The notes beneath the pieces are model-generated. The model made no database searches, was not told the origin of the DNA, and saw only the letters and a list, made by a program, of their open reading frames with translations. From Priestia megaterium NBRC 15308 = ATCC 14581 (GTDB taxonomy: Bacteria; Bacillota; Bacilli; Bacillales; Bacillaceae_H), in the NCBI RefSeq assembly GCF_000832985.1, contig NZ_CP009920.1, positions 4,582,501 to 4,646,500 of the forward strand: a stretch of 64,000 bases of DNA, in the 5' to 3' direction. Position 1 is the stretch's first letter; every line of letters starts with the position of its first letter. Shown piece after piece: positions 57,858 to 64,000 of this stretch. The translations under genes and the position numbers were made by a program.

Positions 57858-58301
57858 CTACATATTGTGCGTAGCCTCATCAGTTTGAAGTTCTAGCACA
57901 TAAACATAATTCCCTTTTTTCTTTGGGAACGTAAAAGTTCTATCTTGTTCGTTTATACTAATATCTTGCTTCGCATTACTAGTACTTATTGTATAAGAAC
58001 TAATGTCATTAACAAGAAAATCTTCGCTGTCAAACCTTAAATTCCCTGGTGTTTCAGGGGCTACAGCTAGCTGTTGCTGCTTTTTAGCTCTATTTATACC
58101 ATTCCTTGTATTTGTTTCCTTTCTGTACTGTTTTCCTTCTTCGCCTCGCCAATCTACATTAGTTTCTTTCAGTTCGACATCCAAAACATCATTGGCCGAT
58201 AATGTAACCGTAGGGGGAGAGAAGTCATATTCTTCGCCTATACATCCTGATAATCCAACGATAATAAACGTAAACAGAGATAATTTTATAAACCCTTTCA
58301 T
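57858..58301 (-). CDS. Lipoprotein, unknown function
   Basis: 147 residues. Type II signal peptide with lipobox VGLSGC (Cys near residue 20). The rest is hydrophilic and beta-rich, ending in FPKKKGNYVYVLELQTDEA, a pattern of bacterial immunoglobulin-like or DUF-type lipoproteins. No family recognised. AGGGGGAC precedes the ATG. It is in line with the second lipoprotein gene upstream (49-base gap) and may be co-transcribed. Confidence 0.7.
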   Translation of the reverse strand: MKGFIKLSLFTFIIVGLSGCIGEEYDFSPPTVTLSANDVLDVELKETNVDWRGEEGKQYRKETNTRNGINRAKKQQQLAVAPETPGNLRFDSEDFLVNDISSYTISTSNAKQDISINEQDRTFTFPKKKGNYVYVLELQTDEATHNM

Positions 58302-58349
58302 ATATAATGTCCCCCTTAGTGAGTTGTGACTAGTAAAAAAAATTGCTGC

Positions 58350-58850
58350 TTAATTTCTTGGAACAGGGGAGAGGTAATAATAAATATTATATTCTTTATC
58401 AATATGAGGGACTACTTCAGTATCGGTACGGGTTTCAATTGTCATATTTGATTTTGTTGGGGTACCGGCATAAAAATCGTACTTTACACCTTTTGGAGTC
58501 GTTATTTCACTAGTGATATCTGTATTTCCCTTTGATTGTTTGATAATAGCTGGATTCCCATTAAAATACCAACGGATTTTTTGATCCTTTTGAGTTAATG
58601 TAGCTGTTCCTACACCTACATTCGATTTTTCTTTAATTGTATAGATAACAATCTTTTCGTTATCTACATATTTGCTTTCACCGATAATATCTTGTATTCC
58701 TGTAGACTCTTTTTTTGCATTTTCAAAGGCTTCATCTTCACTAGAATAGAATTCCACGTCTTTTTTACTGTGTACGTTCGTTGCTGAACAAGCCGTTAGT
58801 ATACTGGCTGACAGTAGAGATGCGAGTAATGCAGAATATACCTTTTTCAT
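58350..58850 (-). CDS. Lipoprotein, unknown function
   Basis: 166 residues from the ATG complementary to 58848-58850, with GGAGG six bases upstream. A further ATG 12 bases out is part of that site. Lipobox SILTAC (Cys near residue 21), then a polar beta-rich domain (VEFYSSEDEAFENAKKESTGIQDIIGESKYVDNEKIVIYTIKEK). The family is unclear. Divergent from the + strand lipoprotein gene at 58974. Confidence 0.7.
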   Translation of the reverse strand: MKKVYSALLASLLSASILTACSATNVHSKKDVEFYSSEDEAFENAKKESTGIQDIIGESKYVDNEKIVIYTIKEKSNVGVGTATLTQKDQKIRWYFNGNPAIIKQSKGNTDITSEITTPKGVKYDFYAGTPTKSNMTIETRTDTEVVPHIDKEYNIYYYLSPVPRN

Positions 58851-58973
58851 ACAAACCTCCATTTTATTAATTTCTTTAACTTTAATCTTAATATAAATAG
58901 TTAAAATAATCCATTTATGTGATATAGTTGTTCAGTATGTAAAAGTTAAACAACAAAGAAATGGAGTTTCACA

Positions 58974-59780
58974 ATGAAGAATTCAAGAAAGATAGCAGAA
59001 GGAGTAGCTGTTCTAATTGTTGCTTTTAGTTTAATGGGATGTACCTCAAAAGAATCAATTAGCAAAAATACAAAACAAGAAGAAGCCCAAAAAGAAATGA
59101 AAATAGAGTTAACGTTTCTCCAAAATGAATGTGATCGTCTTATTAATAAAGATGAGGATGTAGAAAAAACGTTTCAAAGTTATAAAAATGATTTTAATTT
59201 GTTATCTGTGTCCGTTAACAGTACTGCAAAGGTTAATAAAATGAATAATGACGAGTTAGAGGTAAGTATCAATAACCTTGAAAAAGATGTGGACAAACTA
59301 AATGGAGAAGAGGCTTTAAAAGCTTATACAAAATACACTTCCCCTAAAACAATATATAAAGTGACAATGATGGACAATATGCGTTCTGTTGTAGATGCCA
59401 CCGATCGAAACGATAAAAGTATAGACTTCTTCTATGATCACCTTCACTCTTCGCAAAAAGAAACTAACAGGGATATAAAACCTACGGTTAATGACATAAA
59501 GAATGGACCGGTATACAAACTGAGTATAGTGCAAGATGAATTACAAAAGCATCGAGATGATTTTAGTAAAGAACAGCTTGAACAGTTGGAAACAGCAACG
59601 AAAGGTTTTGATTATTCTTTGGATGCTCAATTAAAAACCCTCAGATCATATAAAAACATTGTTAACAATCCGTACACAAGTAATAATTTTGACTATGAAG
59701 AAGAAGAGAAATATAACGGAGCCCGCACGTACCTTACTGATTTTGAATCGAATTTAGGTGTTGCTAAGCCTGAGTATTAA
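58974..59780 (+). CDS. Lipoprotein with long helical domain
   Basis: 268 residues. Lipobox FSLMGC (Cys near residue 23) followed by an almost wholly alpha-helical, strongly charged region (EEAQKEMKIELTFLQNECDRLINKDEDVEKTF... LEVSINNLEKDVDKL) with coiled-coil character. GGAGTTTCACA precedes the ATG. It is the third lipoprotein gene within 2 kb of the MacB/FtsX transporter. Function unknown. Confidence 0.7.
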   Translation: MKNSRKIAEGVAVLIVAFSLMGCTSKESISKNTKQEEAQKEMKIELTFLQNECDRLINKDEDVEKTFQSYKNDFNLLSVSVNSTAKVNKMNNDELEVSINNLEKDVDKLNGEEALKAYTKYTSPKTIYKVTMMDNMRSVVDATDRNDKSIDFFYDHLHSSQKETNRDIKPTVNDIKNGPVYKLSIVQDELQKHRDDFSKEQLEQLETATKGFDYSLDAQLKTLRSYKNIVNNPYTSNNFDYEEEEKYNGARTYLTDFESNLGVAKPEY

Positions 59781-59803
59781 AAACGTATGAAATGGAGGAC
59801 AAC

Positions 59804-59839
59804 TATGAAAAAGCATAAAAAAATGTTAATTGCATTTTA
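59804..59839 (+). pseudogene. Remnant of a signal-peptide-bearing gene
   Basis: GGAGG six bases before ATG AAA AAG opens MKKHKKMLIAF, then TAA. The same frame continues with CFLSLSML before another TAA, the typical look of a lipoprotein or exported-protein start that has been broken. A terminator follows at 59887. Confidence 0.4.
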
Positions 59840-59886
59840 ATGTTTTTTAAGTCTTTCGATGTTGTAATTCATCCTATTCAAGAAAT

Positions 59887-59929
59887 AAAAAAGCTGAGGC
59901 CTAGTGTAAATAGGAGCTCAGTTTTTTTA
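59887..59929 (+). terminator. Terminator
   Basis: AAAAGCTGAG / CTCAGTTTTTTT outer arms with a CCTA/TAGG inner stem. Confidence 0.8.
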
Positions 59930-59943
59930 GTATAAACTAATAT

Positions 59944-60603
59944 TTATATCTTCTTTCGTCTGACCAAAATGAAATGTCCTGCAACCGCTAAAGCAAGAGC
60001 TAATGCAATATTCTTTACAGCTAACAGGATAATCCTTGGATACAACTGCATATCTATAGAGAATGACATTACGTTATATATCGGAATGTCCCTAGTCGTC
60101 CAATACTTGACCGCTATATATGTTAATAAAATAAATAGCGGAATAGCAATGTTTCGTGACAATACCATAAGGAAAAATCCTAAGTAACAGTACAACACAG
60201 TTTGAGGAGCATAAATAATAGTTAAATTAAATAATGATATGTAAGGATAAGGGTACCTTAATGTAATAGAAATTAGTAATGCAAAAAATGCCGCTAGAAA
60301 AATAAGAAAGAAAGATGTCACTCTAATAAGGCCGTAAGACAAAATAGATGGCGAGGAGTTAGGTGTTAACTCAGCTGTTTTATCTTTATCAACAGAGTGA
60401 TTTAAAAATAAGTATACGGACCACCAAGCGGCCATGGGACATACAACAAATTCTATTATTCTTGATATATATTGAAGGCTTTCTAGATCAGGGGAAAAGC
60501 ACGTATAAAGTATGGCAATTAAAATAATTAAAAAAGGTACATAGAAGTCTATACCCATTGATTTAGCTTCGGACGAGATGTTTATTTTTTTAACGAAGGC
60601 CAT
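59944..60603 (-). CDS. Six-helix membrane protein, ABC-2 permease-like
   Basis: 219 residues if started at MAFVKKINISSEAKS (GAAAGGAAA about nine bases upstream). Six hydrophobic segments: YVPFLIILIAILYTCF, IIEFVVCPMAAWWSVYLFL, VTSFFLIFLAAFFALLISITL, YAPQTVLYCYLGFFLMVL, IAIPLFILLTYIAVKYW and VKNIALALALAVAGHFIL, ending in RRKKI. The layout is that of small ABC-2-type permease subunits. No ATPase gene is beside it, so a partner must be elsewhere if the call is right. Unassigned otherwise. Confidence 0.55.
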   Translation of the reverse strand: MAFVKKINISSEAKSMGIDFYVPFLIILIAILYTCFSPDLESLQYISRIIEFVVCPMAAWWSVYLFLNHSVDKDKTAELTPNSSPSILSYGLIRVTSFFLIFLAAFFALLISITLRYPYPYISLFNLTIIYAPQTVLYCYLGFFLMVLSRNIAIPLFILLTYIAVKYWTTRDIPIYNVMSFSIDMQLYPRIILLAVKNIALALALAVAGHFILVRRKKI

Positions 60604-60845
60604 TAGCATTTTCCTTTCTCTTAATTATAAGGGCGTAGTTACAGAAATAACCAAGTTTAACTGGTAGAGTTCTTACGCATCAAATTAAGATGTTACTAGT
60701 GTATAATTAAAACATATTTAGAAAAACAAGTAAAATAAAAATGTGATAATTTGTTAATATAAAAATCGAAGAAGATTACGCGTTTAGTAAACCTCCCGTA
60801 GCTCCAAAAACGTATCCTTCCTATAAAGTTTTTGGGGGGATTAAC

Positions 60846-60885
60846 AAAAAGTGCTTGTATATTTAAATATCCAAGCACTTTTTTT
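60846..60885. terminator. Bidirectional hairpin terminator
   Basis: AAAAAGTGCTTG / CAAGCACTTTTT arms in the 400-base gap between 60.6 and 61.0 kb. No intact gene is seen feeding it from the left on the + strand. Confidence 0.75.
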
Positions 60886-61006
60886 ATAAATTATTTTAAC
60901 TAGAAAGATTAATCAGGTGGCAGATACCTAAAATTCACAAAAAAAGTGTAATTATTATAAAATTTAGTTAGGTGTACTTTTAAGTGATTTCTATAGGGGG
61001 GATAGT

Positions 61007-61297
61007 ATGAGTTTAAAAGAAAGAGCAACTAAAGAATTTAAAGAAAAGATAGATAGCGACGAAGAAATTAGAGAATCTATTTTAACTTACTATGAATGTG
61101 AAAGTGGATTTTCGGGACTTGTAGGTGTACCAAATGGAAATTCTGTACCTATTCGAGGTGTTTTAGCTTATACAGAAAAAAGCCTACTTTTTTACGGAGA
61201 AGTTTTCTCTAATCTGCCTATTGTATTACATATCCCATTCAATAAAATCAGAGAAATAAAAACAGGAAAGCAAATCCTTACAATTCAGGACTTATAA
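61007..61297 (+). CDS. Small PH-like domain protein
   Basis: 96 residues with GGGGGG before the ATG. An N-terminal charged helix (KERATKEFKEKI, ESILTYYECES) is followed by GVLAYTEKSLLFYGEVFSNLPIVLHIPFNKIREIKTGKQILTI, the strand pattern of bacterial PH-like (GRAM/bPH) domains. It ends early compared with such proteins, and a hydrophobic reading frame follows in another phase (61339-61449), so it may once have continued into a membrane anchor. Confidence 0.6.
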   Translation: MSLKERATKEFKEKIDSDEEIRESILTYYECESGFSGLVGVPNGNSVPIRGVLAYTEKSLLFYGEVFSNLPIVLHIPFNKIREIKTGKQILTIQDL

Positions 61298-61338
61298 TAG
61301 CTTTAGCAAACATTTTTAATTCTGCATTCCAAGGAAGT

Positions 61339-61449
61339 ATGCGTTGGATTATGGTTGGGGGTGGTTTGTTGATTTTTATATACAATTTAATAGTAACTTT
61401 TGATCAAAAACAAAATGAAGCGGTTAATCAAAATAAAGAACAGAACTAA
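61339..61449 (+). CDS. Possible 36-residue single-helix peptide or detached C-terminus
   Basis: ATG 61339 with AAGGAA close upstream opens MRWIMVGGGLLIFIYNLIVT and a charged tail (DQKQNEAVNQNKEQN). The same frame extends back to about 61297 without a stop. It could be an independent small protein or the frameshifted membrane tail of the preceding gene. Confidence 0.35.
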   Translation: MRWIMVGGGLLIFIYNLIVTFDQKQNEAVNQNKEQN

Positions 61450-61605
61450 CTAAAAGTCTCGTGGAGAACAAGTTCATTTTAAGCAAAATTTAATGAAGAG
61501 GGACATTTCGAAAAGAAGTATAAACATTTACCTAGTAGATTGCCAAGAAATTTTAGCTTCTAGATTCTATATAAGTAAAAGGGTTATCGAGATTGGAAGG
61601 AAAAG

Positions 61606-61782
61606 ATTGAAATAAAAATTAAAAAAACAAAGTTATTAAACATATTAGGACTTCTATTAATAATGAGCGCTACGCTTTATCCAGCTGGCTACATAAAATC
61701 ACTTTATACTTTCATAGCGCTATATGGTGTAGGTATGACTTTAATTTTAACTGTAGGAATTGTATCTAGAAAAAGGCGTTAA
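61606..61782 (+). CDS. Small two-helix membrane protein with apparent ATT start
   Basis: GGAAGGA at 61595-61601 is followed by ATT at 61606 and 58 codons to TAA: a basic start (EIKIKKTKLLN), helix one (ILGLLLIMSATLYP), a short loop and helix two (FIALYGVGMTLILTVGIV) with a basic SRKRR end. An internal ATG near codon 20 would remove the first helix and has no ribosome binding site. No family recognised. Confidence 0.45.
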   Translation: MEIKIKKTKLLNILGLLLIMSATLYPAGYIKSLYTFIALYGVGMTLILTVGIVSRKRR

Positions 61783-61877
61783 TTGTTTTAGGGAGTTTAA
61801 AGTACTTAAATTTACTTTTTTTATAGGTGAGGTAACGAAGATTCTGGAGTGAATATTTTATAGGAAAGAGGGAAGAA

Positions 61878-62207
61878 ATGGACGTTCAAAAGGTAGCAAA
61901 CTTATTTTTGATTTTTGTCTTAATTGCAGCAGGCATTTCCTTGGTAATTGGCTTTGTTGTTGCTGTGAGAAGTACAAACTATAAGAAGGGATATATATGT
62001 ACTTTTATATCCAGTGTGGTCTTTTTACTACTGATTGTGAGCTGGTATGATAAAGCATCTTCAAACATTTTTATGGGGACAATACCTTGGATTTTAAATG
62101 TTATTGCCGTCATTATTGTGTTACCACTGTACTTGTTAGTTGCTCGCTTTATATTTAAAAAGGCTACAAAAGGACAAAAAGGAACAAAGAAAAAGTTTAC
62201 TGGTTAA
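61878..62207 (+). CDS. Three-helix membrane protein, unknown
   Basis: 109 residues with AAAGAGGG before the ATG. Hydrophobic segments near residues 7-30, 40-56 and 68-94 and a lysine-rich C-terminal tail (KKATKGQKGTKKKF) expected in the cytoplasm. No family recognised. It follows the two-helix gene by about 95 bases. Confidence 0.6.
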   Translation: MDVQKVANLFLIFVLIAAGISLVIGFVVAVRSTNYKKGYICTFISSVVFLLLIVSWYDKASSNIFMGTIPWILNVIAVIIVLPLYLLVARFIFKKATKGQKGTKKKFTG

Positions 62208-62336
62208 ATTACTTTCTTTCATCGTTTTTTCTAATCTTCACGATTTTAAATAAATGAAGATACACAAAAAAAATTTTTATCAATATCCTGTTAGAGAAAG
62301 TGATTGATATCATTTTCTGTAAAGGAGAGAACGTCT

Positions 62337-63152
62337 ATGATTAAAGTTAACCACCAAATTGTGAAAATAAGTGATCTAAATAATAGTTCGTTAACGAAAG
62401 AAAAAGCAGACATTTTAAAACAGATGGATGCCTATAGGGAAGTGTATGAGTATGCTACATTTGACCAGCTTGATTTTGATGTATCTGTTAAATTACAAAT
62501 TATTGAATCATCTGTACTGCTGCGCAAAAGCGGCGCTAAGTTTGCTACATTTGCACGTTCTAGGTGTAACGAAAAGTATTGGAAACGAACCGATAATGGA
62601 GGGTTTCAGCTACTGCCTACCGTTTCTCCTCATCAGGCCATCGATGATATTTTTTACAACGGACACGAATACGCGTTTGAGTGCGCGACGGCTGTTATCA
62701 TCATCTTTTACAAAGCTGTATTAAATAATATTGGCAAAGCAAACTTTAACAGGCTTTTTGCTGATCTTTACTTACACGATTGGCAATACGATGAAGATCT
62801 TGAGCTCCATGGTTATAAAGGATCTGACTACTTGCCCGGAGACTGTGCGTATTTTAAAAACCCTGATTATAACCCTGATACTCCCCAGTGGAAAGGTGAA
62901 AACACTATTGTATTAGATGAAACTCTATATTTTGGTCATGGAATTGGAATCACGACGCGAGAAAGAATTATTGAAGTGTTAAATTTAAAGAGAAAAGACG
63001 ATGCAAAGCAATCAGCTTATCTGTCAGATGAAATTGTCAGGCTGCACACGGCTCACCTCAGTTATTTTGCAGTTAGATACGAACCTGTTGTTTGGTACGA
63101 CAGAAACAGCGCTATTATTTCCACTATTGGGTCGATTACGTATGTAGCTTGA
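62337..63152 (+). CDS. tgl: Protein-glutamine gamma-glutamyltransferase (spore coat)
   Basis: 271 residues from ATG 62337 (AAAGGAGAG upstream). The alignment with B. subtilis Tgl is clear: FATFARSRCNEKYWKRTDNGGFQL, the catalytic cysteine at Cys116 in EYAFECATAVIIIFYKA (the same number as in B. subtilis), and a GDCAYFKNPDYNPDTPQWKGENTIVL segment. It forms Gln-Lys isopeptide crosslinks between spore-coat proteins late in sporulation. Marks the host as an endospore former. Confidence 0.95.
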   Translation: MIKVNHQIVKISDLNNSSLTKEKADILKQMDAYREVYEYATFDQLDFDVSVKLQIIESSVLLRKSGAKFATFARSRCNEKYWKRTDNGGFQLLPTVSPHQAIDDIFYNGHEYAFECATAVIIIFYKAVLNNIGKANFNRLFADLYLHDWQYDEDLELHGYKGSDYLPGDCAYFKNPDYNPDTPQWKGENTIVLDETLYFGHGIGITTRERIIEVLNLKRKDDAKQSAYLSDEIVRLHTAHLSYFAVRYEPVVWYDRNSAIISTIGSITYVA

Positions 63153-63302
63153 TTGATCAAAGTTTTGATACTTTGGTCTTTTTGTGTAAAAAGGAAAGAA
63201 TTACATGAAGGTAAATTTGAGAATTCAAAAGGATTTTATGTATAAAAGAAGAATCCATTTAATACACAGGTCTTAAAACTAAAAGGAAAGGAGGAGATTC
63301 CC

Positions 63303-63431
63303 ATTAAAAATCGTGATAAAAGACGCAAGAGAAAACGCGGCGCATTAAAAGATTATCTGAAAAATAAGCTTGGTCAGCTAAAACCGAAGCCAAACAAAGG
63401 ACCTGTCTCAAATTTGAAGTCTTCTGCTTAA
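63303..63431 (+). CDS. Small basic peptide with apparent ATT start
   Basis: A consensus AAAGGAGGAG at about 63287-63296 is followed by ATT 63303 and 42 codons to TAA. No ATG or GTG is available in frame, and the only TTG is near the end. The product is very basic (KNRDKRRKRKRGALKDYLKN, then LGQLKPKPNKGPVSNLKSSA), like small nucleic-acid-binding or spore proteins. A strong terminator begins at its stop. No family recognised. Confidence 0.5.
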   Translation: MKNRDKRRKRKRGALKDYLKNKLGQLKPKPNKGPVSNLKSSA

Positions 63432-63470
63432 AACATCCCCCTAGTTTTTATATAGGGGGATGTTTCTTTT
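63430..63470 (+). terminator. Terminator
   Basis: AACATCCCCCTA / TATAGGGGGATGTT arms followed by TCTTTT. Confidence 0.85.
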
Positions 63471-63584
63471 GAATTTTCTTTTATTTTAAGGTTTAAATGT
63501 TATGAGTGGCATTTAAGGGTTAATTTGTGCACAATAGACATTGAATAGTTTATCTAATACGACAACGTAAGGAGAGATTAGACG

Positions 63585-64000
63585 ATGGAAAACATGATTT
63601 TAAAACATATGGACGTTGTAAGAGGAATTACGATTAGTATCCTCGAAAAAACAACAGAAGAGGCAGCGGACATCACACCAAAAGGATTCAATAACAATAT
63701 CCGCTGGAATCTTGGACACATTGCCTTTATTCAAGAAAAGCTTGTGTTTGGCTTAGCTGGTGAACCGATGCAAACGCCTGAGAGTTATGAAAGCTTTTTC
63801 GGCGCAGGAACAAAACCTGCCGATTGGACGGAGGCTGCTCCTTCTCTTGAAGAAATTGCGAATGTGTTGAAAGACCAAGCACAGCGTATTAAAGAGTTCA
63901 TGCCCGGGCAGTTTGATAAGCAGTTAATCACACCTTTTACAAATAAAGCGGGTATTAACTTTACAACAGTTGGCGAAACGTTTTTATTCAGCTTCTACCA
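63585..64000 (+). CDS. DinB-family protein (3' end outside window)
   Basis: ATG 63585, with AAGGAGAGA upstream, opens 138 codons that run off the window end. Four-helix DinB-type pattern: VVRGITISILEKTTEEAADITPKGFNNNIRWNLGHIAFIQEKLVFGLAG with the metal-ligand His in the LGHI helix, then a TVGETFLFSFY segment. DinB/YfiT-like proteins bind metal and many are thiol-dependent transferases. Substrate unknown. Confidence 0.8.
   Translation, partial: MENMILKHMDVVRGITISILEKTTEEAADITPKGFNNNIRWNLGHIAFIQEKLVFGLAGEPMQTPESYESFFGAGTKPADWTEAAPSLEEIANVLKDQAQRIKEFMPGQFDKQLITPFTNKAGINFTTVGETFLFSFY

Noticed and set aside
60720-60875. Start-less + strand frame (DYAFSKPPVAPKTYPSYKVFGG) before the 60846 terminator
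   Set aside because: No start codon or ribosome binding site after the upstream stop. Possibly the tail of a lost gene but too short to support.
1-64000. Search by eye for insertion sequences, prophage structural genes, CRISPR arrays, integrases and attachment sites
   Set aside because: None seen. Apart from tRNA-Ala without a neighbouring integrase there is no sign of a mobile island.

Overview
The window looks like chromosomal DNA of a low-G+C, endospore-forming Bacillaceae, most like Priestia (Bacillus) megaterium. The evidence is strong AGGAGG ribosome binding sites, TTGACA/TATAAT promoters, T-box and ZTP leader RNAs, a spore-coat transglutaminase (tgl), a SleB-type hydrolase, B. subtilis-type frl, ydgGH and rocG loci, and Zur, Fur, CIRCE, SigB and SigL sites. 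The species is inferred from gene resemblance only. Genes run off both ends: an ATP-grasp ligase on the left and a DinB-family protein on the right.

Left end (1-4.5 kb): an apparent operon with an ATP-grasp ligase (partial), a BacA-type prephenate decarboxylase homologue, an EamA exporter, a protein resembling DUF6421 and an AvtA-like aminotransferase. The parts parallel bacilysin synthesis but the set and order differ, so this may be an undescribed prephenate-derived amino acid or dipeptide cluster. It is the strongest candidate for a new system.

4.6-18 kb: a zinc-starvation pair (thioredoxin-like ferredoxin and Cys-less S14), each with its own Zur box; a spore-type hydrolase; an arylsulfatase; a threonyl-tRNA synthetase lacking its editing half behind two tandem T-boxes; an amino-acid permease; an MFS pump; and a MarR-MMPL (ydgGH) efflux pair.

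18-25 kb: an Amadori-sugar (fructoselysine) locus with ABC ATPase, deglycase frlB, transporter frlONM, kinase frlD and regulator frlR. It has palindromic operator candidates, one of them inside a 17-bp perfect inverted repeat between frlB and frlO.

25-39 kb: an RsbR-like sensor, an AHSA1-ArsR pair, an MBL hydrolase, an alpha/beta hydrolase, trhO, an SMP-30 protein, a truncated haemoglobin, an HpaB-like oxygenase, yoaT, htpG under a CIRCE element, and serA under a ZTP riboswitch.

39-54 kb: small and hypothetical genes, tRNA-Ala(GGC), a small alarmone hydrolase-like HD protein, a GH25 lysozyme, an EamA exporter divergent from a MocR regulator, a DUF2971/ChaB segment ending in a SigB-type small gene, an alkylsulfatase, a SigL-driven glutamate dehydrogenase (rocG), a Fur-controlled nitroreductase, and a DoxX-like/DCC pair.

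54-64 kb: a MacB-type ABC exporter with three nearby lipoproteins and an orphan multi-pass protein, then small membrane proteins, tgl, and a partial DinB-family gene. Several short genes lack ATG/GTG/TTG and appear to start at ATT behind good Shine-Dalgarno sites. A few loci (6.3, 39.7, 53.5 and 59.8 kb) look decayed or frameshifted.
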